Origin: Dehalococcoidia bacterium
GTDB lineage: Bacteria; Chloroflexota; Dehalococcoidia; GIF9; AB-539-J10
Direction of reading: 5' to 3'
Length of the DNA: 40,470 bases
NCBI GenBank assembly: GCA_003567655.1
Contig: PWZA01000057.1
Span: 1-40,470, forward strand
A program made the position numbers and the translations under genes. Below, piece by piece: positions 14,955-24,165 of the stretch (position 1 is its first letter; each line of letters opens with the position of its first letter). The notes beneath the pieces were generated by a model. It made no database searches. It had not been told where the DNA came from and saw only the letters and a program-made list of their open reading frames with translations.

Positions 14955-15224
14955 ATGTTCACCTCCTTATACTATTGGCTGCATTCTATTCTCATCTCCG
15001 TCAATATCGCTGAAAGCTGGAGTGCAGCTACCTCCATTTGTACCTCGTTGACTGATCACGAGACACGACCTCGGATTAGGCGGGCGAGCATATCTTGCGA
15101 ACAGTCTGCTTGCCTGTTTCACATGTCGAAGGTCGTCTGTACGGGTGCTCTTGCCCAAGACCGACCCGGCTCTCCTCTCCTCTGAGGGAGGAGCCCCATG
15201 GGTAATGATGATCATCTATGCTTT

Positions 15225-16220
15225 TCACAAGTCCCTGAATCTGGTCAACTCTCCATAGTCTATGACGGTACTCATAGAGTAGTTCTCCGCTTCTATGCCG
15301 GACTCTACAGCAGCAGCCACAGGATTAAGCCCGCCAACCAGTATCATCCCCACCTTGTTCAGCTCGACCGGTACCCCACATACCGGCCTGCTCACCTCGC
15401 CCATCATAAGCAATCCGCCCAGACCCGCCTCCCTCAACCCGTCAACAACCCTATCTGCCACCGGTTGGCAGATAGCAGGCATCTCCCGAAAATTTGCCAA
15501 TACTTTACCTTCCCCTTTCCTGGCTGCTTGACCAACGCTGGTCATGTTACTGGCGATGTACAACTCCGCGGGATCTAAGGATGAGGCCGAATACTGTATG
15601 AGCTCGACAAAGCGCAAGGGATTGCGGTTCTTGATCTGAAGGATGCCACTGAATCTGTAATCTATGGGGATACCTGCTTTGAGCAGAGCGCCATGAATGA
15701 CTACGCTGCAAACGGTAGCCAGGCCTATCCTGCCGCGGGGTGTCGTTATTCCTCCCATGCATTCGCCCGACCGGGTTACAGCCACAAGCTCGCTGACGCA
15801 TATCCCGGCCTGAAACGCTCTCTTCATAGCTTCAAGAGCTCTCCGGAACTGCTTCTCATGGAAGAATGAGATGTTGACCGGGACAGAACCCTGGTGCAGA
15901 GCGATGTCGAAGTCCATGCGGCAGGCTAGAAGCTCGATCCTGGAGGCGACAAAGCCGACCTTGTCGCTAACCAGAGCACTCTCCAGTTCTTCGCGACCCG
16001 ACTTCGTGATCAACCTGCCCTCTCTTCCCATTCTCTCGGTGAAGCCGCGTTCATCCATCAGCTTGAGGTGATAGCGGACGGCGCGCTCGGTCAGGTTGAT
16101 GCCTTGTCCCTTAAGGCGGTGTGAGATAACTCGGGCGCCGAGAGGTTTATCGGACTGGCTCAGAATCCTGAGAATGGCGATTGCCTTCCTCTCTGCCTCT
16201 TGGGCGTGGTGAGTGAGCAA
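15225..16220 (-). CDS. nrpR: NrpR-like transcriptional regulator (winged helix + DUF128)
   Basis: NrpR is the nitrogen-regulation repressor best known from methanogenic archaea, where 2-oxoglutarate releases it from DNA. Residues 1-70 form a winged helix (RKAIAILRILSQSDKPLGARVISHRLKGQGINLTERAV, split in two helices). The rest is one NrpR/DUF128 domain, seen in GGITTPRGRIGLATVCSVVIHGALLKAG and CGVPVELNKVGMILVGGLNP. Archaeal NrpR often has two such domains; this one has one, in 331 aa. The start is TTG at 16220 with GAGGGG upstream; no ATG fits. A good promoter and a perfect palindrome lie just upstream, so it probably represses itself. Neighbours are gdhA and nadE, both ammonia- or glutamine-linked. 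Confidence 0.85.
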   Translation of the reverse strand: MLTHHAQEAERKAIAILRILSQSDKPLGARVISHRLKGQGINLTERAVRYHLKLMDERGFTERMGREGRLITKSGREELESALVSDKVGFVASRIELLACRMDFDIALHQGSVPVNISFFHEKQFRRALEAMKRAFQAGICVSELVAVTRSGECMGGITTPRGRIGLATVCSVVIHGALLKAGIPIDYRFSGILQIKNRNPLRFVELIQYSASSLDPAELYIASNMTSVGQAARKGEGKVLANFREMPAICQPVADRVVDGLREAGLGGLLMMGEVSRPVCGVPVELNKVGMILVGGLNPVAAAVESGIEAENYSMSTVIDYGELTRFRDL

Positions 16221-16245
16221 CTCTTGGTATCCCCTCTTATCTACC

Positions 16246-16265
16246 TACGGTAACCTTTTACCGTA
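16246..16265. promoter_or_regulatory. NrpR-type operator TACGGTA-N6-TACCGTA
   Basis: A perfect 7+7 inverted repeat with a six-base spacer. Its core GGTA-N6-TACC is the operator form described for NrpR of Methanosarcina. It begins at the last base of the -10 box of the nrpR-like gene and covers the start of transcription, an ideal position for autorepression. Confidence 0.7.
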
Positions 16266-16294
16266 TGATAGCGAATATCCGGTACGGTTGTCAA
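16265..16294 (-). promoter_or_regulatory. sigma-70 promoter of the nrpR-like gene
   Basis: On the minus strand TTGACA (16289-16294), an 18-base spacer and TATCAT (16265-16270) match the consensus in 11 of 12 positions. The NrpR-type palindrome follows immediately. Confidence 0.65.
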
Positions 16295-16369
16295 TTCTGG
16301 CAACGTGCTCATGGCACGGGAAGCATGGATTAATGTCTGGTATACTATCCGGTGAAACAAGGAGGCGGA

Positions 16370-18109
16370 TTGCAAAGCATCAGGGTAGGCGTAGCTCAGA
16401 TCAACCCCACTGTAGGCGATCTGGCGGGGAATACTTCCAAGATAATACAGTCGATCGACCGGGCTAGCTCCCTTGGGGTGAACCTGTTAACCCTTCCCGA
16501 GTTGGCCATCACGGGATATCCTCCCGAAGACTTGCTGCTCAAGCCGCAGTTCATCAGGCACAACAGGGAGAGCCTTGAGCGGATTATTGAACACAGCTCC
16601 GATATAGCTGTAGTCGTGGGTTTTGTCGACAGCAATACCGACGTCTACAATGCTGCGGCGGTAATCCATGATAGGAAACTGGTTGGCGTTTACCACAAGT
16701 TCTACTTGCCCAACTATGGGGTGTTTGATGAAAACAGGTATTTCAAGGCGGGCAGCCGCTTTCCTGTCTTCATCATCTGTGGCGTCGGCGTAGGTGTGAC
16801 TATCTGCGAAGACATGTGGTATGAGGCCGGGCCGGCTGCTATACAGGCGCATGCCGGAGCCAGTCTGCTGATCAACATCGGCGCTTCTCCCTATCATGAG
16901 GGAAAGGGGTTGCTCAGAGAGCGAATGTTTGCCACCAGAGCATCGGACAACATGGCTATTGTAGTCCACAACAACTTGGTCGGTGGCCAGGATGAGCTCG
17001 TCTTCGATGGGAATAGCCTGATCATGAATGAGAAGGGAGAACTCATCGCTAGGGGGAAGCAGTTTGAGGAGGATTTCCTGGTAGCTGATCTCGATGCAGA
17101 AGCAGTGCTACGTACCCGGTTGCACGATTCCCGGCGCAGGAAGGACACTCCGTGGATTAGAGAGCGATCATCTGCTGCCTTCGAGATACCGGTGTCAAGC
17201 CATTGTCCATCAGGCGCCAGGCCTCCTTTGCCACCGCACTCAATGGAAAGGATGGATGAACTAGCTGAGGTCTATCAGGCTCTCGTTCTGGGCACGAGAG
17301 ACTATGTGCGCAAAAACGGCTTTGAGAAGGTGGTTGTCGGCTTGTCGGGGGGCTTGGACTCAGGATTGGTGGCCGCTATAGCTGCGGATGCCCTTGGTGC
17401 CGACAATGTAATATGCGTCTCCAGTCCCTCGCGTTACTCGTCGCCGGGCAGTAAGGCGGATGCTGAGGCCTTGGCCCGAAATCTGGGGGTGGGATTCATG
17501 GTGATACCCATTGAGCAGATATTCTGCTCTTACTTAGAAACACTGGCCGAGCCATTCCGGAATACTGAACCGGATGTCACCGAGGAGAACATCCAGGCGA
17601 GGATACGTGGCAACATACTATTCGCCCTGTCGAACAAGTTCGGCTGGCTCGTACTCGCCTGCAGCAACAAGAGCGAGACGGCCACAGGGTACACTACCCT
17701 TTATGGAGACATGGCCGGAGGCTTTATCCCTTTGAAAGATGTCTCTAAGTCGATGGTCTTCGATTTGGCCAGATACAGGAATCACCGGGCAGGGCAAGAG
17801 TTGATACCTTCTGCAATCCTGACCAAGGCACCGTCGGCTGAGCTAAGGCCCGATCAAAAGGATACTGATAGTCTTCCTCCGTATGAGGTGTTAGATCCGG
17901 TTTTGAGAGCCTATGTGGAGGATGATGTCACGGCTGACCGGATAGTATCCATGGGCTTTGAGCCTGAGACTGTCAAGAGGATCGCTCGCCTGGTAGCTAG
18001 AAGCGAGTATAAACGTCGCCAGGCTGCTCCGGGCATAAGGATAACTCATAGAGATTTCGGCCGTGACAGAAGGTTGCCTATTACGAACCGGTTCAGCGAG
18101 GACATATAG
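16370..18109 (+). CDS. nadE: glutamine-dependent NAD+ synthetase
   Basis: The enzyme amidates deamido-NAD using ammonia released from glutamine. The N-terminal nitrilase-type glutaminase domain (about 1-270) has Glu in LPELAITGYPPEDLL, Lys in YHKFYLPNYGVFDE, and nucleophile Cys in GVTICEDMWYE. The C-terminal synthetase domain has the ATP-loop VVGLSGGLDSGLVAAIAAD and the later SNKSETATGYTTLYGDMAGG. The length of about 579 aa is normal for the two-domain form. The track starts at GTG 16352, but AAGGAGG at 16359-16365 points to the in-frame TTG at 16370, which also fits the family N-terminus (SIRVGVAQINPTVGD). It is divergent from nrpR and shares its regulatory region. Confidence 0.95.
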   Translation: MQSIRVGVAQINPTVGDLAGNTSKIIQSIDRASSLGVNLLTLPELAITGYPPEDLLLKPQFIRHNRESLERIIEHSSDIAVVVGFVDSNTDVYNAAAVIHDRKLVGVYHKFYLPNYGVFDENRYFKAGSRFPVFIICGVGVGVTICEDMWYEAGPAAIQAHAGASLLINIGASPYHEGKGLLRERMFATRASDNMAIVVHNNLVGGQDELVFDGNSLIMNEKGELIARGKQFEEDFLVADLDAEAVLRTRLHDSRRRKDTPWIRERSSAAFEIPVSSHCPSGARPPLPPHSMERMDELAEVYQALVLGTRDYVRKNGFEKVVVGLSGGLDSGLVAAIAADALGADNVICVSSPSRYSSPGSKADAEALARNLGVGFMVIPIEQIFCSYLETLAEPFRNTEPDVTEENIQARIRGNILFALSNKFGWLVLACSNKSETATGYTTLYGDMAGGFIPLKDVSKSMVFDLARYRNHRAGQELIPSAILTKAPSAELRPDQKDTDSLPPYEVLDPVLRAYVEDDVTADRIVSMGFEPETVKRIARLVARSEYKRRQAAPGIRITHRDFGRDRRLPITNRFSEDI

Positions 18110-18162
18110 CCCCTATCGAATGCCCATCTAACATGTATGGCATGGAAGCACTACCGCCTCTC

Positions 18163-19383
18163 TCATCTGATAAGCTTTCCGTTCTTGATCACTCTCTCGA
18201 CCAGGTTCATACCGAACCAGTAGGGCAATTGGCGATGATCGCTGATGTCGAGGATGATTATGTCCGCCTGTTTGCCGACCTCCAGACTGCCGATTCTGTC
18301 GCCCCTGTCCACAGCGTACGACGCATTGACGGTTGATGCGTTGATAGCTTCCGCAGCGGTCAATTTCATGTATCTGCAGGCCAGTGCGATGATCATCTGC
18401 ATGGAGAGTGTGGGGCAGCTACCCGGGTTATAATCGGTGGCTAATGCGATCGGGACTCCGGCTTCAATCATCCTTCTGGCCGGTGCGTAGTGCCCGGTCA
18501 TAAGATGAAAAGGAACTCCGGGCAGCAGAACACCCATGATGCCTTTCTCCGCCATAAGTGCCATTCCTCTCTCGGAGATGTAGTCCAGATGGTCCACTGA
18601 CATCGCCCCCAGTTCGGCCCCCAGTTCTACCCCCCCGATATCGGCAAACTCCCCGGCATGGAGCTTCAGTTTCCATCCGTATTCGAGGGCCTTGCTCAGG
18701 ATCGCTCGGGCTTCTTCGACAGAGAACGCTCCTTCTTCCACAAAAACGTCGCAGAACTCTGCAAGTGACTGCTTTCTGAACTCCTCCACCATCCTCAGGA
18801 CTTCCTGAACATAGGCCTGCCTGTCAGCCCTGAACTCCTCAGGCACTGTGTGGGCACCAAGAAAGGTGGACACCAACTCAACCCTCCTATTCGTGTGTAA
18901 GCTCCTGACCACGGTCAGTATCTTCATCTCATTGAAGAAGTCCAGACCGTATCCGCTCTTCACCTCAATTGTTGTGGTGCCGTAATCGGATGCCATGTCG
19001 ATTCTGGAGAGGGCTGACGCTAAGAGATCCGGGAGAGTAGCTTCTCTGGTACTACCGACTGTGCTCAATATGCCTCCGCCTCTTTCCAGTATTTCCAGGT
19101 AACCGACTCCTTCGATCTTAGAGAGAAATTCACCTTCGCGCGAACCAGCGAAGACGAGATGAGTGTGGCAATCAACGAATCCAGGAAGCACTATCTTTCC
19201 CGTCGCATCAACTACCTTCTTGGCCTCTTCTTCTAGATGACCGATGGCAACGATCTTGCCATCCTTGATAGCCAGGTCTCCGTCCCTGACTATGTCCAGG
19301 ACGTCCAAGTCCGGACCGGATTTGGGACCTGCGCCCTTACAGGTGATCAACTCTGAGGCTCCTTTAACAAGAATGTCTAGCAC
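18163..19383 (-). CDS. hutI: imidazolonepropionase
   Basis: Third step of histidine breakdown: hydrolysis of imidazolonepropionate to N-formimino-glutamate. It is a 406-aa amidohydrolase. The metal site starts with [19 protein letters not shown], and [44 protein letters not shown] and [13 protein letters not shown] follow in the family order. The start is GTG and overlaps the hutU stop by 7 bases (GTGCTAG), so translation is coupled. It is the last gene of the hut operon and converges with nadE. Confidence 0.95.
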   Translation of the reverse strand: MLDILVKGASELITCKGAGPKSGPDLDVLDIVRDGDLAIKDGKIVAIGHLEEEAKKVVDATGKIVLPGFVDCHTHLVFAGSREGEFLSKIEGVGYLEILERGGGILSTVGSTREATLPDLLASALSRIDMASDYGTTTIEVKSGYGLDFFNEMKILTVVRSLHTNRRVELVSTFLGAHTVPEEFRADRQAYVQEVLRMVEEFRKQSLAEFCDVFVEEGAFSVEEARAILSKALEYGWKLKLHAGEFADIGGVELGAELGAMSVDHLDYISERGMALMAEKGIMGVLLPGVPFHLMTGHYAPARRMIEAGVPIALATDYNPGSCPTLSMQMIIALACRYMKLTAAEAINASTVNASYAVDRGDRIGSLEVGKQADIIILDISDHRQLPYWFGMNLVERVIKNGKLIR

Positions 19384-21008
19384 GGGATCTGCACTCCCTT
19401 CTGCCCGGCTGTCCTGATGGCGAGTTCGTAACCGGCATCGGCATGCCTGGCAACACCAATGCCCGGATCAACTGTAAGAACCCTGCGCAGCCTCGCTTCT
19501 CTCTCTCTTGTGCCATCAGCAACACACACCTGACCCGCGTGTAGAGCGTAGCCTATTCCTACGCCACCTCCGTGATGAAAAGAGACCCAGGAAGCGCCGT
19601 TGACGGCGTTCAACGCGAAGTTCAGAAGAGGCCAGTCGGCAATGGCATCGGACCCGTCCTGCATTCCCTCAGTCTCGCGGTTGGGAGAAGCTACCGAGCC
19701 CGTATCCAGGTGGTCTCTGCCGATAACGATAGGAGCCTCTAGAGTACCGCGGCCGACGAGATCGTTTATCACCTGGCCGAAATTGGCTCTATCACCATAG
19801 CCCAGCCAGCAAATTCTTGCCGGCAGGCCGATGAAGGGAACTCTATCTTGGGCTTTATCTATCCAACGATGAAGCGCCACGTCTTCCGGAAAGGTTTCGA
19901 GCAGGGCTCTGTCGAGTGTTAAGATGTCCTGCGGCTCCCCCGAAAGGGCAGCCCATCTGAAGGGCCCCTTGCCTTCGCAGAACAGGGGCCTGATATAGGC
20001 CGGCACGAAACCCGGATACAGAAACTGGCCGCTCTTATCTCTTGTTCTCAAGCCCCCTATCTCTGCCTGCTGGCGCAGGTTATTACCATAGTCAAAACAA
20101 ATGGCTCCCTGTCTCTGCATCTCTAGCATGGCCTCTGTGTGCTTCACTATCGATTCGTAAGCTCGCTTTCTATACTCCTCTGGGCTTGATGGCAGTTCAC
20201 CGGAAGGAACATAGCTCCAGATATCATGAGCCGGCGTCTGGTCAGTGACGATGTCAGGAATCACCCCTTTCCTGACCAGTTCGGGATGAACGTCGGCGGC
20301 GTTGCCTATCAATCCAACCGAGAGCGCCAGTCCTTTTCGCTTGGCCTCCAGTGTCCATTCCAGCGCTTCGTCGAGTTGTGTGGTCATTCTATCGCAGTAA
20401 CCTTCTCTGACCTTTCTCTCGATCCTCTCCGGCCTGACTTCAACGTCGAGAATCACTGCCTCGTTCATAGTAGCGGCTAGAGGCTGAGCGCCTGACATCC
20501 CGCCCATTCCCGCCGTAAGGATGAACTTGCCCTTGAGAGAGTCGATGCCGAACTCTTTCCTGGCCAGAGCGGCAAATGTTTCATATGTACCCTGCAGGAT
20601 CCCCTGGGTACCAATGTAGATCCAGGAACCGGCCGTCATCTGGCCATACATAGTGAGGCCCATCTCGTCGTATCTATCGAAGTTCTCCTGGGTTGCCCAA
20701 TGGGGCACGATATTGGAATTGGCGATGATAACTCTGGGAGCTTCCCGATGCGTAGGTGCAATGTAAACGGCCTTGCCGGACTGAACGCAGAGCGTCTCCT
20801 CATCTCCAATGCTCTTGAGCGCCTCCACGATCTTGTGGTATTCCTGCCAGTTTCGGGCAGCCTTGCCCCGGCCACCGTAGACGATGAGGTTTTCCCAATC
20901 AATGGCCACCTCTGGATTCAGGTTATTCCTCAACATACGCAGGGCGGCTTCCGCATCCCAGTTCCTGCACTCCAACCTGTTGCCTTTCTTATTGCATATA
21001 GGACGCAT
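19377..21008 (-). CDS. hutU: urocanate hydratase
   Basis: Second step of histidine breakdown: hydration of urocanate to imidazolonepropionate with tightly bound NAD+. The 543-aa length is standard. Recognisable blocks are [54 protein letters not shown] (NAD-binding), [13 protein letters not shown] and [25 protein letters not shown]. The active-site Cys segment is [17 protein letters not shown], where the Cys lies just before the conserved GKGPFRW. The ribosome site GGAGGT is 6 bases before the ATG. It is preceded by fchA on the same strand after a 66-base gap. Confidence 0.97.
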   Translation of the reverse strand: MRPICNKKGNRLECRNWDAEAALRMLRNNLNPEVAIDWENLIVYGGRGKAARNWQEYHKIVEALKSIGDEETLCVQSGKAVYIAPTHREAPRVIIANSNIVPHWATQENFDRYDEMGLTMYGQMTAGSWIYIGTQGILQGTYETFAALARKEFGIDSLKGKFILTAGMGGMSGAQPLAATMNEAVILDVEVRPERIERKVREGYCDRMTTQLDEALEWTLEAKRKGLALSVGLIGNAADVHPELVRKGVIPDIVTDQTPAHDIWSYVPSGELPSSPEEYRKRAYESIVKHTEAMLEMQRQGAICFDYGNNLRQQAEIGGLRTRDKSGQFLYPGFVPAYIRPLFCEGKGPFRWAALSGEPQDILTLDRALLETFPEDVALHRWIDKAQDRVPFIGLPARICWLGYGDRANFGQVINDLVGRGTLEAPIVIGRDHLDTGSVASPNRETEGMQDGSDAIADWPLLNFALNAVNGASWVSFHHGGGVGIGYALHAGQVCVADGTREREARLRRVLTVDPGIGVARHADAGYELAIRTAGQKGVQIPC

Positions 21009-21074
21009 TTTGTACCTCCATGAACACCCGTCTTTGACGATGCAGCCTGTTCCCTGAATCTAACCGAAGGCTTC

Positions 21075-21596
21075 TTAATGCAGGCGACTCTGAACCTGGG
21101 TCAATATTGCCTTAGACTCAGCTCCTGTCGAGCGAACCTTTCGGGCAGCCCTGAGTATCTCTGCCTTGTATTCTTCGTCTTCAATCGACAACAGATTGAC
21201 CATTACATTGAGCAGAGCACCTTCAACAGCGGCTTCGGCCATCTTCGCTGCAACGCCTATGTCTGTGATCAGTCTAGGATTGCAGTCTTCAAGCAGAACT
21301 CCGGCCATGCTCAGAACTTCGTGAGCGTATCTCGCCGTTTGTAACGGAATCTCTGTCGCCTCTTTCAGATCGCCTCTGGCAAATGCCTCTGCGTCCTTAT
21401 CAACGAGGCTCAGCAGGACGTCTGCCAGTCTCGCCGACTTGTCGGCTGCCTTCGTATCCTGGGAAAATGCTGCTGCCATGGAGACGAGGCCCGCGGCAAG
21501 AGCGCCTGAAAGGGCAGCCACGGACCCACCCCCGGGAACCGCTTTACGGGAAGCCAGTTTTTCCAGGAAGTCCCTGATAGTAGTCTCCTGCAGCAT
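21075..21596 (-). CDS. fchA: formimidoyltetrahydrofolate cyclodeaminase (FchA/FTCD-C)
   Basis: The protein converts 5-formimino-THF to 5,10-methenyl-THF and ammonia, completing transfer of the histidine-derived carbon to folate. The signature region is FLEKLASRKAVPGGGSVAALSGALAAGLVSMAA, with the folate-binding PGGGS loop, and the helical remainder fits the family. At 173 aa it is shorter than the usual 200-210 aa, with the C-terminus trimmed, but no frame break is visible. The start lies 2 bases after the ftcD stop, and its ribosome site GGAGGA is inside the end of ftcD. In mammals the two activities are fused as FTCD; here they are separate, as in other anaerobes. Confidence 0.9.
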   Translation of the reverse strand: MLQETTIRDFLEKLASRKAVPGGGSVAALSGALAAGLVSMAAAFSQDTKAADKSARLADVLLSLVDKDAEAFARGDLKEATEIPLQTARYAHEVLSMAGVLLEDCNPRLITDIGVAAKMAEAAVEGALLNVMVNLLSIEDEEYKAEILRAARKVRSTGAESKAILTQVQSRLH

Positions 21597-21598
21597 TG

Positions 21599-22600
21599 CT
21601 AGTCCTCCTTGATCAGATACTCGATGATTTTCTTGTCCGGTTTGAACTCCTTCAGGGAGTTCAAACCCAGGTTGTCTATGGCGGAGGCAACCAATCTCTC
21701 TTCCGATTTCTCCGAAGGAGAATAGAACCTGCCGGCCGCTAGAATAGCGTCCCTGGGTATCAGTCCCACTACCTCTGAGCCGAGCACCTCTCCGAACTCG
21801 GGAGATAATCTCTTAACCATCTCAAAGACTTCGTGGGGTGGAGTTATCTTGTAGTTCGTTAGATTAGTGGAAATCTGGTAGATGCCGTGCTCTTCAAGGG
21901 ACACACCCAGCGCCTTGACCTCTCGGAAGGCCCCGGGAACGCGCACCTTCTTGCCGTCTTCGGATATAGAGGTCCAGCCAGATTCTCTAATACGGCCTGC
22001 GATGGTGTCAACTGCCGTCTTACTCTTCGCTCTAATGTTTATGTTGTAGGCAATCAGAGGTTCTCTGGCGCCAATCATCGTTGCTCCCGCTTTCTTGTTG
22101 AACACTGCGGGGCCGAAGTCGGGTTTCCAGTCAGGGTCTCTCAGTTTGTCCGGCAAGCCTTCATACTCGCCGGCTCTGACGTGGGCCAGGTTTCCTCTCT
22201 CCGGAGATCTAGCGGCCTCTCCGTATAGATATACAGGCAGGGCTAGCTTCTCTGCCACTTCACTACCGAGCTCATTGGCCAACGCTATGCAGTCTGCCAT
22301 TGTGGCGCCCTGTATGGGCACGAAGGGACAAACATCGCAAGCACCGAGCCGCGGGTGCTCTCCCTGGTGTAAGGACATGTCTATCAACTGGACCGCTATC
22401 GCAATGGCGGAGAAGGCCCCCTCTCTGACTTCCTCCGCCGACCCGACGAAGGTAATGACAGAGCGATTATAGGATGTGCTGGTATCAACGTCCAGGACCT
22501 TTACTCCATCTACCTTTTCTGCTTCAGCGGCGATCAGGTCTACCTTTGACATGTCACGGCCCTCGCTAAAATTGGGGACGCACTCAACTATCTGTCTCAT
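21599..22600 (-). CDS. ftcD: glutamate formimidoyltransferase
   Basis: The enzyme moves the formimino group from N-formimino-glutamate to tetrahydrofolate, releasing glutamate. The family start MRQIVECVPNFSEGRD is clear, followed by DVDTSTSYNRSVITFVG, MSLHQGEHPRLGACDVCPFVP and YGEAARSPERGNLAHVRAGEYEGL. The final GSEVVGLIPRDAIL is also typical. The track ORF begins at TTG 22606; I prefer the ATG at 22600 because it matches the family N-terminus, although the ribosome site GGGAGGA suits the TTG slightly better. The start lies inside the 3' end of hutH, so the two are coupled. The length is about 333 aa. Confidence 0.95.
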   Translation of the reverse strand: MRQIVECVPNFSEGRDMSKVDLIAAEAEKVDGVKVLDVDTSTSYNRSVITFVGSAEEVREGAFSAIAIAVQLIDMSLHQGEHPRLGACDVCPFVPIQGATMADCIALANELGSEVAEKLALPVYLYGEAARSPERGNLAHVRAGEYEGLPDKLRDPDWKPDFGPAVFNKKAGATMIGAREPLIAYNINIRAKSKTAVDTIAGRIRESGWTSISEDGKKVRVPGAFREVKALGVSLEEHGIYQISTNLTNYKITPPHEVFEMVKRLSPEFGEVLGSEVVGLIPRDAILAAGRFYSPSEKSEERLVASAIDNLGLNSLKEFKPDKKIIEYLIKED

Positions 22601-24020
22601 TGTCAAGGAATCCTCCCTTGCGTATGCGTTGATAGGTCCTCTCTATTTCCTCGGAAAGCATCCTGTCTTCCTTAGGTTCAGAGGCCTGAGAGGCACAGAG
22701 ATGTTCAATCGCTATGACATATTCGGTGTTCTTAAGTATTTCCCAGGCTTTTCTGACTGCCCAGGCTCCCATACTGACGAAATCCTCCTGCCCCGCGGAA
22801 ACCGGAATCGAATCTACGGAAGCGGGGTGCGAGAGAGTCTTGTTTTCTGAAACCAGAGCTGCTGCTGCGTATTGAGCGATCATCAACCCGGTGTTCAGTC
22901 CTCCTTCTTTGGCCAGAAAGGGAGGTAACCCTGAGAGCTTATCGTTGAGTAAGCGCTCTATCCTTCTCTCTGAAATGCCGGCCAGGCTGCAGAGGGCGAT
23001 GGACAAACTGTCGGCAGTGTGGGCCAGAATCTGCCCGTGGAAATTGCCGCTTCCCTGAAGCAGCCTTGGACGCCCGTCTTTGAACAGGATCAGTGGGTTG
23101 CCGCCAAAGGAGTTGATCTCGACATTGACAGTATCTCTTGCCTTGAACAAAGCTTCTCTGAAGGTGCCGTGCACCTGGGGAATACACCTCAGTGAATAAG
23201 CGCCTTGCAGGGCCCCCGATTCTCTGTCACCATTCTTGGCCTTGAGGATGTTTCTCAGTCTCAGGGCTGTGATGCTCTGTCCCGGGTGCGGTCTCAAGCT
23301 CTGGATTTCGTCCTCATAAGACTGGATGTCGCAGCCCAGGATGGTCGTGGTCGCCGCTGCTGCCACATCCGCAGCTTCGATCAGGTTATCACCGTGGAAG
23401 ACCAGAAATGCCAGAAAACTGGTCATCAGGCTTGTGCCGTTCAGCAGAGCAATAGCTTCGCCGGCTTCAAGTCTTACCGGCTGTAATCCGCAGTCCCGGA
23501 AGGCGGATTTCGAGTCCATGACAGTATTGTTGTTGGCGCAGGTTACCTTTCCCTTTCCTATCAACGCTAGAGCAATATGTGCCTGTGGTATAAGATCGCC
23601 ACTCGCTCCCAGAGAACCCTTTTCCGGAACCTGTGGCGTGATCTGACGGTTGAACATCTCAATCAGAATCTCAACGGTGGAAAGGCTGATCACAGAGTAG
23701 CCTTTCTTGAGATTCAGGATCATGTGGAGCATCATCCCTCGTACTATCTCCCTGTCCAGGGATGGACCGATCCCGCAAGCATGGCTTGCGATCAGATTCT
23801 CCTGGAACTCCCCCATACTGTGCGCAGGAATCCGCTTGTTCAGAAGAGCACCAACGCCCGTGTTCACTCCGTAATAGGGCTTCTCGGGATCGGCTTTCAA
23901 AACTCCTTCAAAAGCTCGTCTGGAGCGTGTGATAACGTCCTTTTCTTCTTCGGTCAACTCCAGCTTCTCTCTGCCTTGGCAAAGAGTGACGAACTCGGTG
24001 TAGCTCATCTCGTCTTGCAT
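22584..24020 (-). CDS. hutH: histidine ammonia-lyase (MIO-type aromatic amino-acid lyase)
   Basis: First enzyme of the operon, expected to deaminate histidine to urocanate. The MIO cofactor triad Ala-Ser-Gly is at about 139-141 (GSLGASGDLIPQAHIALALIG), and YGVNTGVGALL carries the catalytic Tyr. The SHACGIG His is as in histidine lyases. Two positions differ from classic HutH: NGTS instead of NGTQ, and SAGQEDFVSMG instead of QEDH. These look more like Tyr/Phe lyase or aminomutase relatives. Context (hutU, hutI, ftcD, fchA) strongly favours histidine. The track start at 24074 lacks a ribosome site; ATG 24020 has AAAGGAG at 7 bases, giving 478 aa. Confidence 0.88.
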   Translation of the reverse strand: MQDEMSYTEFVTLCQGREKLELTEEEKDVITRSRRAFEGVLKADPEKPYYGVNTGVGALLNKRIPAHSMGEFQENLIASHACGIGPSLDREIVRGMMLHMILNLKKGYSVISLSTVEILIEMFNRQITPQVPEKGSLGASGDLIPQAHIALALIGKGKVTCANNNTVMDSKSAFRDCGLQPVRLEAGEAIALLNGTSLMTSFLAFLVFHGDNLIEAADVAAAATTTILGCDIQSYEDEIQSLRPHPGQSITALRLRNILKAKNGDRESGALQGAYSLRCIPQVHGTFREALFKARDTVNVEINSFGGNPLILFKDGRPRLLQGSGNFHGQILAHTADSLSIALCSLAGISERRIERLLNDKLSGLPPFLAKEGGLNTGLMIAQYAAAALVSENKTLSHPASVDSIPVSAGQEDFVSMGAWAVRKAWEILKNTEYVIAIEHLCASQASEPKEDRMLSEEIERTYQRIRKGGFLDNETDS

Positions 24021-24052
24021 GCCGCATCTCCTTTCAAAAAAGCTCCGTTCAG

Positions 24053-24082
24053 TATATAATATCTTTTTATTCAAAATGGCAA
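24053..24082 (-). promoter_or_regulatory. putative promoter of the hut operon
   Basis: On the minus strand TTGCCA (24077-24082), an 18-base AT-rich spacer and TATATA (24053-24058) precede hutH by about 33 bases. This is the most AT-rich stretch between the divergent hutH and 2-oxoacid oxidoreductase genes. No clear operator is seen. Confidence 0.4.
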
Positions 24083-24165
24083 GTCTTCCTCACAAAGATC
24101 ACCTCACTCTCACCTGGTCGAGGTGTATGCAGTGACTCAGACTATGAATGCTTGGAGAACTATGT

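Noticed and set aside
14955-15224. NrpR operator upstream of gdhA
   Set aside because: GGTA motifs occur there only as direct, not inverted, copies with wrong spacing.
16271-16292. Second NrpR operator (GGTACGG) next to the perfect palindrome
   Set aside because: Only a half-site is present. The GGTA-N6-TACC symmetry is not repeated.
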